The notes under the pieces: model-generated
What the model was told of the DNA's origin: nothing
Databases searched by the model: none
The model's input: the letters and a program-made list of their open reading frames with translations, nothing else
Program-made: the position numbers and the translations under genes
From: Archangium violaceum Cb vi76
GTDB taxonomy: Bacteria > Myxococcota > Myxococcia > Myxococcales > Myxococcaceae
Direction: 5' to 3'
Assembly: GCF_000733295.1 (NCBI RefSeq)
Contig: NZ_JPMI01000302.1
Span: 1 to 64,000 of the forward strand
DNA length: 64,000 bases
In this document: positions 45,595 through 54,764 of the stretch, piece after piece
Layout of the letters: the number at the start of each line of letters is the position of its first letter
How positions within the stretch are numbered: position 1 is the first letter of the stretch

Positions 45595-47832
45595 CTACTC
45601 GTTCTGGCGGCGGTACAGGCCGCGCAACGTCAAAAGGTGGAGGGGAATGAGCAGCAGCAGCAGCGGCGCCAGCTTGAGGTACAGCGGGGCCTCGCCATAC
45701 GGCGCGCGCAGCACCCCGGAGCGCAGCAGCACCCCGGACACCGCGAAGAGGAAGAAGAAGGCGTAGAGCGTGCCGCGGACCGGCAGCCCCTGGAACAGAT
45801 GGCCCGCGCCGGACACCAGCGCGCCGACGGCGTACGACACGCCACTCTCCCACTGGCGGTGGCGCTCGATTTCAATCTGCTTGCGGGCCCGGACACGCGC
45901 CTCCACCGCGCCCTTGCGCGAGAAGGCGTTGACGCACTGGGCGCACATCTTGCTCGCCACGCCCAGCTCCTTGTCGCACCGGCGGCACACCGGGCGGCCG
46001 CACTTCTCGCACTCGCGCGAGGCCTTCATCGACTGGCCCGCGAAGCCAAGCCCGAAGGCCAGCAGCGCGCCCAGCACCGGCAGGCCCCAGGCGGTGAGGC
46101 CGGAGCCGCCCCCGAGCAGCCTGCGCGACAGCTGCGCCTCCACCCGTGCGCCGGCCTCCGGATCATCCGTGGGCGGCAGGTCCGCCTCCACGAGCACGGG
46201 GGCGAGCAGCAGGCGGTTCATCAGCAGGCGATCCTCCGGCGGCCGCTGCCACATCAGCAGGCTGGAGTCGAGGCGCTGCGCGGCCTGGAGCGCATCGCGC
46301 GCCTTCTGGTTCTCGGAGCCAATCTCCGAGTCCGGAGCCACCGCGGCGCGGCGGCGGTACACCTCGGCCAGGTTGAAGGCGGGAGCGGCCAGGCCCGGAT
46401 CCGCCGCCGAGGCCTCGGCATACTTGCGTGCCGCTTCGTCCGTCTCGCCCTTGACCAGCAGCGCGTTGGCCCAGTTGGTCAACAGCGCCGCGTGCGGGGC
46501 GCTGCTCATGGCCGACGCCGCCTTGTAGTGGGCGATGGCCTCGTCCAGCCGGCCGCGGCGGGCCTCGAAGCGCCCGAGCGCGAACAGCTCCGCGAACTCG
46601 ATCTTGTACTCCTTGTCCTCGCTGCGCGCGCGCACCCGATCCGCCACCACCTCCGCGGACAGGCCCCCGCGCTCCAGCATGTAGACGTCCTCGGCCACCG
46701 TCCCGGCGAAAGCCGACGTCTGGGCGATCTTCCCGGCGGCGAACGGCACGAAGGCCGCCGCCACCAGCAGCACCGCGCCCACCGCCCGCTCCAACTTCGA
46801 GAGGTAGAACGACACCGACAACAGGAGGATGAGCAGCACGGGCACCAGGCCCAGCCTCAGCGCCACCGGCGTGCCGAGCAGCAGCAGCACCGCCAGGGCC
46901 GCGGACTGCCACCGCGCCGCCGCCCGGGGGAAGAGGTGGTGGAAGTCATGGAAGAAGAAGCGCGCCCGCCGCAGGAAGAGCACCCCCACCACCACCGCCG
47001 CCGTGGCCAGCACCGCCACCAGGAACACCGCGCCCAGGTCCGCCAGCGCCGGGCGCCGGTAGCGCGGATCCTTCAGCATCACCATCAGCGCGGCCTTGAG
47101 CTCCTGGCTGTACGCCCCCACGTCACCGGGCGAGCGGCGCGCATGGGCCTCGGCGAGCGCGAGCCGCGCATAGGGAAGGTTGGGCGAGAGCGACACCGCG
47201 TGCTGCAGCAACTGCAACGCACCGGCACCGTCGTTGGCCTTGCGCCGCCCCTCGGCCGCCCGGATGAAGCCGATGCTGAGCGACTCCATGTCCAGCGCGG
47301 CCACGTCGTCCTTGAGGGACACCAGCTCCTGCTGGGCCTTGCGCGCCGTCTCCATGTCCAGCGCGGCCACGGCCTTGCGCCACTTGTCCCAGGCGGCCTG
47401 CAGATCCGCGTCCGTCACCCGCGGGGCGAGGATGGGCGGAGGCGGAGGCCGGACCACGGGGGCGGGCGCGGGAGGCGGCGGCTTCGTCTCCACCGTCAGG
47501 GTGGCGGGCTTCTCGTCCACCGGAGGCGCGGCCTCCTCCTCGTCCCGCCCCTTCTGGCCCTTGCGGTTCTTGCCGCGGCCCGCGCGCGGGGAGTCCTCCT
47601 CCGACTCCTCCTCGGGGGAATCGTCGGAGCTCATCTCATCCGAGGGCTCGACCGTCATCTCCGACGGCTCCAGCATCGACGGGTCGTCGTACCCGGGCTT
47701 CTCGGCGGGAGCCTGACGCTGGGACTTCTGCGCGGAGGGACGCGGCTTCTGCGCATGCGCCTGCCGCGCGGGCATCCACACGGCAAGGCACATCATCAAC
47801 GACAGGAGGCGCAACAGGGGAAGGCGCGGCAT
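45595..47832 (-). CDS. TPR-rich membrane protein with zinc ribbon
   Basis: A 745-aa membrane protein of unknown function. The signal peptide MPRLPLLRLLSLMMCLAVWM (about 1-20) is followed by an acidic Pro-rich linker (about 30-120), an alpha-helical repeat region (about 130-225), several membrane helices (about 255-365), TPR-like repeats (about 400-530), and a C-terminal region with a zinc ribbon RECEKCGRPVCRRCDKELGV plus CAQC (about 615-645) and three more helices. It precedes the PATAN protein by 13 bases and is divergent from mazG. I do not recognise the family; the composition suggests a scaffold at the inner membrane. Confidence 0.7.
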   Translation of the reverse strand: MPRLPLLRLLSLMMCLAVWMPARQAHAQKPRPSAQKSQRQAPAEKPGYDDPSMLEPSEMTVEPSDEMSSDDSPEEESEEDSPRAGRGKNRKGQKGRDEEEAAPPVDEKPATLTVETKPPPPAPAPVVRPPPPPILAPRVTDADLQAAWDKWRKAVAALDMETARKAQQELVSLKDDVAALDMESLSIGFIRAAEGRRKANDGAGALQLLQHAVSLSPNLPYARLALAEAHARRSPGDVGAYSQELKAALMVMLKDPRYRRPALADLGAVFLVAVLATAAVVVGVLFLRRARFFFHDFHHLFPRAAARWQSAALAVLLLLGTPVALRLGLVPVLLILLLSVSFYLSKLERAVGAVLLVAAAFVPFAAGKIAQTSAFAGTVAEDVYMLERGGLSAEVVADRVRARSEDKEYKIEFAELFALGRFEARRGRLDEAIAHYKAASAMSSAPHAALLTNWANALLVKGETDEAARKYAEASAADPGLAAPAFNLAEVYRRRAAVAPDSEIGSENQKARDALQAAQRLDSSLLMWQRPPEDRLLMNRLLLAPVLVEADLPPTDDPEAGARVEAQLSRRLLGGGSGLTAWGLPVLGALLAFGLGFAGQSMKASRECEKCGRPVCRRCDKELGVASKMCAQCVNAFSRKGAVEARVRARKQIEIERHRQWESGVSYAVGALVSGAGHLFQGLPVRGTLYAFFFLFAVSGVLLRSGVLRAPYGEAPLYLKLAPLLLLLIPLHLLTLRGLYRRQNE

Positions 47833-47944
47833 TCGGGGTCCCGATGATAGGCGACGGGCCACCCCCACGGAAGTTGTCACCCCCGTTTCGCGGTTCCCCC
47901 GTGTTACAGGAACTCGCTCGCTCGCCCGGGGAGGAGAAGGAATC

Positions 47945-49123
47945 ATGAGTGCAGCAGGGGAGCAATTGGACAGGTTGGTGGAAATCATGGCCCGGCTCCG
48001 GTCCCAGGAGGGTTGTCCATGGGACAGAGCGCAGGACCTGCGCTCGCTGCGCCCCTACCTGACCGAGGAGGCCTTCGAGGTCATCGACGAGATGGATCGG
48101 GTGGCCGAGGGGGCCCGTGGCGCGCGCTGGGCGAGGAGCTGGGGGATCTGCTCTTCCAGATCGTCTTCCACGCGCGGCTCGCCGAGGAGCTGGGCGAGTT
48201 CTCCATGGCGGACGTGTCCCGGTTCATCAGCGACAAGCTCACCAGCCGCCACCCGCACGTCTTCGGCGAGCGGCAGGCGGACGGCACCCCGCAGCCGCTG
48301 GCCAACTGGGCGAAGCTGAAGGCCGAGGAGCGCAAGAAGAAGACGGGCCGCGAGGGCTCGGTGCTGGACGGCGTGCCCCACGGGGGCCCCCGCCCTGCTG
48401 CGCGCCGAGCGGCTCACGGAGAAGGCCAGCCGCATCGGCTTCGACTGGCCGAGCCTCCAGGAGGTGCGCGCCAAGCTGTACGAGGAGCTCGGCGAGCTGG
48501 ACGAGGCCATCGCCTCGGGGAACCGGGACGCGCTGGAGCACGAGCTGGGGGACGTCCTCTTCTCCCTGGCCAACCTCGCGCGCTTCCTCCAGACGCCGGC
48601 CGAGGACGCGCTGCGGATGGCCATCCGCCGCTTCACCACGCGCTTCCAGCACATCGAGTCCGCCCTGCGCGCCGAGGGCATCCCCCTGGGCGAGGCGACC
48701 CTGGAGCACATGGACCGGCACTGGGACGCCGCCAAGGCCGTGGAGAAGGGCCTGCCGCCCCCCGTCCGCGTCCCCCGCGCGCCCCTGGTGGCCCTGCGCC
48801 TGCCGGTGACGGACCTCCCCGCCCAGCGGGCCTTCTGGGATCGGCTCGCCCCGCTCCTCGGTTGGAGCGCCGAGCGGGGGGCGGCCGACGAGGCGGCCTA
48901 CGGGGACGGGGTGTACCGGCTCGTCTTCACGCCAGGCCCGGGTACCCCCTCCCCCACCACCGTGACCTTCGGGGCCCCCTCCGCCGAGGCGGTGGAGCGG
49001 CTACGGACCCTCCTGGAGGGCGCCTCCCCCGGGTGCGTGCTCGAGGGAGGGGGCGCCACCGGGCGGATCACCTTCCGGGACCCGGCCGGCCTGCGTTGGG
49101 AATACGCCTTCGGAGCCCGCTGA
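47945..49123 (+). pseudogene. mazG: mazG fused to a VOC-like domain, broken by two compensating frameshifts
   Basis: The gene reads as MazG (nucleoside triphosphate pyrophosphohydrolase) only if two shifts are repaired. From ATG 47945 it runs MSAAGEQLDRLVEIMARLRS to VAEG; at the five-G run 48109-48113 one base is missing, and RALGEELGDLLFQIVFHARL continues in another frame; at the five-G run 48382-48386 one base too many returns to the first frame (ALLRAERLTEKASRIGFDWP to the end). The MazG core is otherwise complete, with EEAFEVIDEMD and EELGDLLF, and a second half (YEELGELDEAIASGNRDAL, HELGDVLFSL). After about residue 280 comes a VOC/glyoxalase-like domain (VALRLPVTDLPAQRAFWDRL, ITFRDPAGLRWEYAF), so the intact product would be about 392 aa. 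GGAGAAGG upstream supports the start. Either sequencing errors in G-runs or real decay. Confidence 0.75.
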
Positions 49124-49236
49124 TTGATGGGACTCGGGCGTCCGGAAGGTGGCATGGATCACGCAGGTCTTGACGCTCAGTGGGCGCCGAAGTAGGTACG
49201 GCGCCTCTTTTCCACAGAAGTAAGCTGGAGATCACC

Positions 49237-49512
49237 TTGGCCAACACCAAGTCCGCAGAGAAGCGTAACCGCCAGGCCCAGAAGCGCCGCGCTCGCAACG
49301 TCAATGTCCGCACCACGGTGAAGGACGCCGTGAAGAACATGCGCGACACCCTCACCACCAAGGACACGGCGAAGACCGGGGACGCCCTCAAGGCCGCCAC
49401 CCGCACCCTCGACAAGGCCGCGTCCAAGGGCGTCATCCACAAGCGCGCTGCCTCGCGCCGCGTCTCCCGGCTCGCCAAGGCCGCGAACCGCGCCAAGGCC
49501 GCCGCGAAGTAA
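49237..49512 (+). CDS. rpsT: 30S ribosomal protein S20
   Basis: A 91-aa S20, which binds the 5' domain of 16S rRNA. The sequence begins ANTKSAEKRNRQAQKRRARN after the start, and continues with NVNVRTTVKDAVKN, KDTAKTGDALKAATRTLDKA and RAASRRVSRLAKAANR. The start is TTG 49237 rather than an upstream GTG or ATG, because GGAG lies six bases before it and the protein then starts at the family's first residue. A TTG start on a ribosomal gene is uncommon but known. It is convergent with lptE. Confidence 0.96.
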   Translation: MANTKSAEKRNRQAQKRRARNVNVRTTVKDAVKNMRDTLTTKDTAKTGDALKAATRTLDKAASKGVIHKRAASRRVSRLAKAANRAKAAAK

Positions 49513-49521
49513 TCGCGCCCC

Positions 49522-50061
49522 TCACCAGTTGCTGGCCAACCGGTCGTACCCCTCGCGCATCAACGTCTCGGCGAGACGCTGCAGCGCGGCCCGCCGGTTG
49601 GCCTCCACTTGCAGCACATCACCGGACACGCTCGTCGTGCCCGGCAGGAAGTCCTCCGTACCGGAGACCTCCGTCTCCGACAGTACCCGTCCGTCCCGCT
49701 CGAGCCGCAGCAGCACCACCGCGGACGCCTGGTAGCCCGCCACCTGGGCTCCGCTCCGCGGATTGCTCTGGAAGGAAGGCTCGGCGAGGACGGTGGGCCC
49801 GTTGGCCACGCTCCGCACCACCCCTTCCAGGGTGGCCTCACAGGCCCCCGTACCGCCGAGCACCCCGGCGCGCACCAACTCCTGGCGCAGGACGCGGGTG
49901 AAGAGCACCTCCAGCCCCGGCTCGGCCGTGTCGTTGCGGAAGACGGGCGCGCACACCGAGCTCACCCCCTCGGGCAGCCCCGCGCCCCGGGACGTGAAGC
50001 GGTAGCCGCAACCGGCAGCCGACAGCAAGAGAACCCACCCCATCACGCGCATGCGGGACAT
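49522..50061 (-). CDS. lptE: LPS-assembly lipoprotein LptE
   Basis: A 179-aa LptE, the lipoprotein that plugs LptD and helps insert LPS in the outer membrane. The signal peptide ends in LSAAGC, giving the lipidated Cys; CGYRFTSRG follows, then VSSVCAPVFRNDTAEPGLEV, the typical LptE start. LptE diverges fast, so identity rests on the lipobox, GYRF block and length. ATG 50061 is used; an ATG at 50052 would also give a signal peptide. It converges on rpsT with nine bases between stops. Confidence 0.85.
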   Translation of the reverse strand: MSRMRVMGWVLLLSAAGCGYRFTSRGAGLPEGVSSVCAPVFRNDTAEPGLEVLFTRVLRQELVRAGVLGGTGACEATLEGVVRSVANGPTVLAEPSFQSNPRSGAQVAGYQASAVVLLRLERDGRVLSETEVSGTEDFLPGTTSVSGDVLQVEANRRAALQRLAETLMREGYDRLASNW

Positions 50062-50124
50062 GGCGCCCACACTAGCGGCGCGATCCCAACGGTCAAGCGC
50101 CAGGGGTGCCCCGTCCGAAGCGGA

Positions 50125-50670
50125 CTACACGGGGGGTTCGCTCACCTTCACGCCACGGGAGCGCACCACCTCCGCGAGCGTGCGCCACACCGAGCGCAGG
50201 CGCTGCTCCTGGGAGGAGCCGCGGCGCACGGTGCCCAACTCCCAGCGCGTCTCCACCTGGCCAGCGGACTCCAGGACGAGCGTGTAGCGCCGGCTCAAGA
50301 ACGCGAGGGCCAGCCCCACCAGCGCCAGCAGGCCGAGCAGGACGCGCGGCCCCTGCCGGGACACGAAGGGCAGCAGCACGACGACCACGGCGGTGAGGGC
50401 CAGGGCCTCGTAGCGCGGCCGATGCACCAGGGAGAGCCGGCGCAGGCCAGGCAGCTCGAGGAGGAAGGGCGTCGCGGAGGGACCCGGACGGAAGGAGAGG
50501 CGGTTGCCCTCGCCCGCGAGGACGCGCCCGCCCGGGAGCTCCGCCGAGAGGAAACGCTCCGTGGAGGTGGCACCCACCGGAGGAGGCAGGGGGGCATCGG
50601 GCAGCTCCCCCCCGCACGCGGCGCAGCGGCCCGCCCCCGCCTGCTGGGGACGGCCGCACCGCTTGCACAT
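50125..50670 (-). CDS. Zinc-ribbon protein with two membrane helices
   Basis: A 181-aa membrane protein that I do not recognise. It starts with a zinc ribbon, MCKRCGRPQQAGAGRCAACG (two CxxC pairs), then a short Pro-rich stretch, a beta-rich part, two hydrophobic segments (ALALTAVVVVLLPFVS and RVLLGLLALVGLALAFLS, about residues 88-124), and a soluble tail of about 55 residues. ATG 50670 has GAGG eight bases upstream; GTG 50691 would add seven residues. It directly follows leuS on the same strand, 34 bases downstream of its stop. Confidence 0.65.
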   Translation of the reverse strand: MCKRCGRPQQAGAGRCAACGGELPDAPLPPPVGATSTERFLSAELPGGRVLAGEGNRLSFRPGPSATPFLLELPGLRRLSLVHRPRYEALALTAVVVVLLPFVSRQGPRVLLGLLALVGLALAFLSRRYTLVLESAGQVETRWELGTVRRGSSQEQRLRSVWRTLAEVVRSRGVKVSEPPV

Positions 50671-50703
50671 GACGAGGACCTCGGTGGGCACCGGGCTCCC
50701 GTC

Positions 50704-53202
50704 TCAGCCGACGACGAAGTTCACCAGCCGCTTGGGGACGAAGACGAACTTGCGCAGCGTCTTGCCCGCCATGGCCGCCTGCACCCGCTCGTCCGCCTCG
50801 GCCGCGGCCCTCACGTCCGCCTCGGCCGCGTCCGCCGCCACGCGGATCTCCGCGCGCAGCTTGCCGTTCACCTGCACCGCGTACGGAATCACGTCGTCCA
50901 CCACCAGCGATGGATCGAACTCCGGCCAGCCCTGCGTGACGGTGAAGTCCTTCGCGCCGTAGGACTCGGCGAGCTCATCCGCCAGGTGCGGGGCGAACGG
51001 CGTCAGCACCACGGACAGGATGCGCACGGCCTCGGCCATGGCCGCCTTCTCCGCGGGCGTCTCCGCCGTGCCCAGCGCGTACAGCGCGTTCACGTACTCC
51101 ATGGTGCCAGCGATGGCCGTGTTGAAGGAGAGCCGCTCGATGGCCTCCCCTACCCGCTTCAGGCACTTGTGCGCCGCGCGGCGGATCTCCAGCGCCTTGC
51201 CCTCGTAGGCCCCGGCGTGCGTGGACCCCGCCACGCCCTGGTGCTGCACGGCCAGCGTCCACACCCGCTTCAGGAAGCGGAACGCACCCTCCACCTGATC
51301 GTCGGACCAGTCGAAGTCACGCTCGGGCGGGCCGGCGAACAGCACGTAGGTGCGCGCGGTGTCCGCTCCGTACTTCTGCACGATGGAGGCCGGTGCCACC
51401 ACGTTGCCCCAGCGCTTGGACATCTTCCGCCCGTCCGGGCCGTTGACGATGCCCTGCGTCACCAGGCGCTTCACGGGCTCGTCCACCGGGCTCAGCCCCA
51501 GCAGCTTCATCACCCGCGTCCAGAACCGGAAGTACAGCAGGTGCATCACCGCGTGCTCGGGGCCACCCACGTACACGTCCACCGGCAGCCAGCGCTGGGC
51601 CTCCTTCGGATCAATGGGCGCCTCGTCGTAGTGCGGCGACAGGTAGCGCGCGAAGTACCAGCAGGAGTCGACGAACGTATCCATCGTCTCCGTCTCGCGC
51701 CGCGCCGGGCCCTGGCACTTGGGGCACGTGGTATTCACCCACGAGGGCACCTTGGCCAGCGGCGGCTCGCCCTTGCCCGTCAGCACCGTCTGCGTGTCGA
51801 TCTCCGGCAGGCGCACCGGCAGCTGCTCCAGCGGCACGGGCTGGCCCTTGCGCTCGGGGTCGCACTTCTCGCAGTACACGATGGGGATGGGCGTGCCCCA
51901 GTAGCGCTGGCGGCTGAAGCCCCAGTCCTTCTGGCGGTACGTCACCTTGGGCTCGCCACGGCCCTCGGCGCGCAGCTTCTCGCCCATCTTCTTGCGCGCC
52001 TCGGCCGACGGCAGGCCCGAGTACTCGCCCGAGTCCACCAGCACGCCGTCCTCGGTGAACGCCTTCTCCAGCGCGTCACCCGGGGGCAGCTTGTCCCCCG
52101 TGGCCGGCTGCACCACCACCTTGATGGGCAGGGCGTACTTGCGCGCGAAGTCGAAGTCGCGCTCGTCGTGCGCCGGCACGCTCATCACCGCGCCCGTGCC
52201 GTAGTCCGACAGCACGAAGTTGGCGATCCAGATGGGCACCGGCTGGCCCGTGAAGGGGTTGATGGCGTGCGCCCCGGTGAAGACGCCCTCCTTCGTCGCG
52301 CCCTCGGCCGTGCGGTCCGTCTTGGAGACGGCCGACATCTTCTTCACGAAGGCGTCCACCTCGGCGCGCTGCGCGGGCGTCGTCACCTGCGCCACCAGCT
52401 TGTGGTCCGGCGCCAGCACCACGTACGTGCAGCCGTGGATGGTGTCCACGCGCGTGGTGAAGACGCGGATGCGCGCGTCACTGCCCTGGACGTTGAAGTC
52501 CACCTCCACACCCTCGGAGCGGCCGATCCAGTTGCGCTGCATCGAGGTGATGCGCTCGGGCCAGTCCTTCAGCTCGTCCAGGCCGTCCAGCAGGGCCTGC
52601 GAGTACTTCGTGATCCGGAAGGACCACTCGGGCAGCTCCTTGTCCACCACCGGGGACTCGCAGCGCTCGCACGTGCCTTCCTTCACCTGCTCGTTGGCGA
52701 TGACCGTCAGACAGCCCGTGCACCAGTTCACCTTGCTGAAGCGGCGATAGACCAGCCCCCGCTCCAGCATCTGGATGAAGAACCACTGGTTCCAGCGGTA
52801 GTACTCGGGCTCGCTGGTGTTGACCTCGCGCGTCCAGTCGTAGCTGTAGCCCAGCGAGCGGATCTCCTTCTTGAAGGAGTCGATGTTCTCGCGGGTGCGC
52901 ACCGCCGGGTGCACGCCGTCCTTGATGGCCGCGTTCTCCGCCGGCAGACCGAAGGCGTCCCAGCCCATGGGGTGCAGCACGTCGTAACCCCGCATCTGGA
53001 AGAAGCGCGCGTAGACGTCACCGATGAGGTAGTTGCGCACGTGCCCCATGTGCATCTTCCCGCTGGGGTACGGCAGCATCTCGAGGATGTACTTCTTGGG
53101 GGCCCCGGGGCGCTTGCCCGCCCGGAACACTCCCGCCTCTTCCCATCGGGTCTGCCACTTCTGCTCGATTGCCTGCGGCTCGTAACGCTCGTTCATGGCC
53201 AT
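50704..53202 (-). CDS. leuS: Leucyl-tRNA synthetase
   Basis: An 832-aa class I LeuRS. The HIGH-type signature is HMGHVRNY in EMLPYPSGKMHMGHVRNY near residues 42-59; the editing domain carries YGTGAVMSVPAHDERDFDF; the KMSKS-type loop is DGRKMSKRWGN. It charges tRNA-Leu and edits mischarged products. ATG 53202 is the preferred start, with a second ATG at 53196. Length is about 30 residues short of E. coli, within the family's range. Confidence 0.97.
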   Translation of the reverse strand: MAMNERYEPQAIEQKWQTRWEEAGVFRAGKRPGAPKKYILEMLPYPSGKMHMGHVRNYLIGDVYARFFQMRGYDVLHPMGWDAFGLPAENAAIKDGVHPAVRTRENIDSFKKEIRSLGYSYDWTREVNTSEPEYYRWNQWFFIQMLERGLVYRRFSKVNWCTGCLTVIANEQVKEGTCERCESPVVDKELPEWSFRITKYSQALLDGLDELKDWPERITSMQRNWIGRSEGVEVDFNVQGSDARIRVFTTRVDTIHGCTYVVLAPDHKLVAQVTTPAQRAEVDAFVKKMSAVSKTDRTAEGATKEGVFTGAHAINPFTGQPVPIWIANFVLSDYGTGAVMSVPAHDERDFDFARKYALPIKVVVQPATGDKLPPGDALEKAFTEDGVLVDSGEYSGLPSAEARKKMGEKLRAEGRGEPKVTYRQKDWGFSRQRYWGTPIPIVYCEKCDPERKGQPVPLEQLPVRLPEIDTQTVLTGKGEPPLAKVPSWVNTTCPKCQGPARRETETMDTFVDSCWYFARYLSPHYDEAPIDPKEAQRWLPVDVYVGGPEHAVMHLLYFRFWTRVMKLLGLSPVDEPVKRLVTQGIVNGPDGRKMSKRWGNVVAPASIVQKYGADTARTYVLFAGPPERDFDWSDDQVEGAFRFLKRVWTLAVQHQGVAGSTHAGAYEGKALEIRRAAHKCLKRVGEAIERLSFNTAIAGTMEYVNALYALGTAETPAEKAAMAEAVRILSVVLTPFAPHLADELAESYGAKDFTVTQGWPEFDPSLVVDDVIPYAVQVNGKLRAEIRVAADAAEADVRAAAEADERVQAAMAGKTLRKFVFVPKRLVNFVVG

Positions 53203-53337
53203 GACGGGGTGCGTCTTAGTGGGACGCCCAGCCCCAAGCAACAACAGACGCCCGGGTCCGTCTCCCTCTGACGCTCGGCATCCAGGCACGAGCGGAGCCA
53301 ACGTTGGCCCGGCGACGAGCGCCCGCCAGGCCGGCCG

Positions 53338-53721
53338 CTACTCCAGCCGCAGCAGGCTCTTCACCGTGTCCTGCACCACCTTGGACTGCACCGGCTTGAC
53401 CAGGTAGGCGCTGGCCCCGAGCGCCATTGCGCGCTCCCGGTCCTCCACGGCCGACTCGGTGGTGATGACCACGATGGGCACCGTGCGGTACGCGTCCGTC
53501 TGCCGGATGTGGCGGATGAGCTTCAGCCCGTCCATCAGCGGCATGTTGATGTCCGTCAGCACGAGATCGTAGCGGCCCAGGGTGAGCTTCTTGAGGCCCT
53601 CGGCCCCGTCCTGCGCCTCGTCGGTGTGGAGCCACGAGCCCAACCGCTGCAGCGCGTACATGAGACTGCGCCGCATGGCCAAGGAGTCATCCACCACCAG
53701 CGCGCGGATCTGCTGCGTCAT
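53338..53721 (-). CDS. Single-domain response regulator (CheY-like)
   Basis: A 127-aa stand-alone receiver. RALVVDDSLAMRRSLMYALQ has the acidic pair (residues about 10-11), YDLVLTDINMPLMDGLKLIR the phospho-acceptor Asp (about residue 58), ITTESAV the conserved Thr, and GASAYLVKPV the Lys. No output domain, so it acts like CheY, binding a partner. The partner kinase is not in the nearby sequence; the chemosensory operon at 60-64 kb is 6 kb away. ATG 53721. Confidence 0.93.
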   Translation of the reverse strand: MTQQIRALVVDDSLAMRRSLMYALQRLGSWLHTDEAQDGAEGLKKLTLGRYDLVLTDINMPLMDGLKLIRHIRQTDAYRTVPIVVITTESAVEDRERAMALGASAYLVKPVQSKVVQDTVKSLLRLE

Positions 53722-53850
53722 GGCTCCGACCATAGCACCGCCGGACGCCCGCCAGGGGAACACTCGCCGGGCCCTCCCCCATCGGCCGGGCGGGCGAGCG
53801 GGTCCGAAGCCCGACGAGACAGGTCATGCGCCCGGCGTTACCTCGGAGGA

Positions 53851-54711
53851 ATGCCCGAAGGCAACATCCTCCATCGAATCGCGCGGATCCACGGCCAGTG
53901 ACTCGTGGGGCGGAGCTTCACCGCGGACTCGCCCCAGGGGCGCTTCTCGGCGGGTGCCCGGCACCTGTCGGGACGGCGGCTCGTGGGCGTGGACGCGCAT
54001 GGCAAGCACCTCTTCCACCACTTCGAGGGCGGGGTACGGCTGCACATCCACCTGGGCCTCTTCGGCCACCTGCGGCACTTCCGTTCCCGAGCCCCTCCCC
54101 CCTCCGCCGCGTGCCGGCTCCGGCTCGCCTCGCCCCAGGTGACGCTCCACCTCGCCGGACCCCAGGCCTGTGAGCTGCTCAGCCCCGAGGACGAGGCCGA
54201 ACTGCGCTCCCGGCTGGGACAGGATCCGCTGCGACCGGACGCCTCGCCCTCACGCGCCTTCGAGGCCCTCCGGAAGGGACGGATTCCCCTCGCCGCCGCG
54301 CTGCTGGACCAGGAGCGCATCGCCGGCGTGGGCAACATCCTGCGCGCCGAGGCCCTGTTCCTCGCGCGACTGCCTCCGCTGCGTCCCGCCTCGGAGCTGC
54401 GCCTCGCGGACTTCGAGCGCCTGTGGGAGGCCCTCCGGCTGCTGATGGAGGACGCGGCCCGAGATGGGCGCATCGTCACGCCCCATTCGCCTCCGGCCCC
54501 CTGGGAGACTCCCGGCAAGCGCCGCGAGGATCGCTTCAGCGTCTACGACCGCGCGGGACAACCGTGTCCCCGGTGTGCCACGCCCATCTCGCGCGTGACC
54601 CTGGCCGGGCGCGGACTGTTCTTCTGCCCGGGGTGCCAGACTCCGGGCGCACGCGGGAGATCGGCTCGCCATGCTCGAGCCGATTCGTCGGGTGGACGCA
54701 CCCGGACTTGA
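53851..54711 (+). pseudogene. Fpg/Nei-family DNA glycosylase, in-frame stop at codon 17
   Basis: The gene starts at ATG 53851 (MPEGNILHRIARIHGQ) with Pro2 and Glu3, the catalytic pair of Fpg/Nei enzymes. A TGA at 53899-53901 interrupts the frame; the same frame resumes at once (LVGRSFTADSPQGRFSAG, HGKHLFHHF with the conserved Lys). The zinc finger is intact (PCPRCATPISRVTLAGRG, then CPGC). If translation restarted at GTG 53905 the protein would lack Pro2 and Glu3 and would be inactive. Relatives with MPEGHTLHR starts are Nei1-like. One substituted base (for example CGA or GGA to TGA) would restore it. Ends at 54711. Confidence 0.8.
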
Positions 54712-54764
54712 GTGCCCCGACTGTCCACATGCGCCGGGGCTCCTGGTCGGCTACATACCTTCAC

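Noticed and set aside
49609-53271. A 1220-codon open frame on the plus strand
   Set aside because: It is antisense to leuS, lptE and the zinc-ribbon gene, and its composition is that of a shadow frame.
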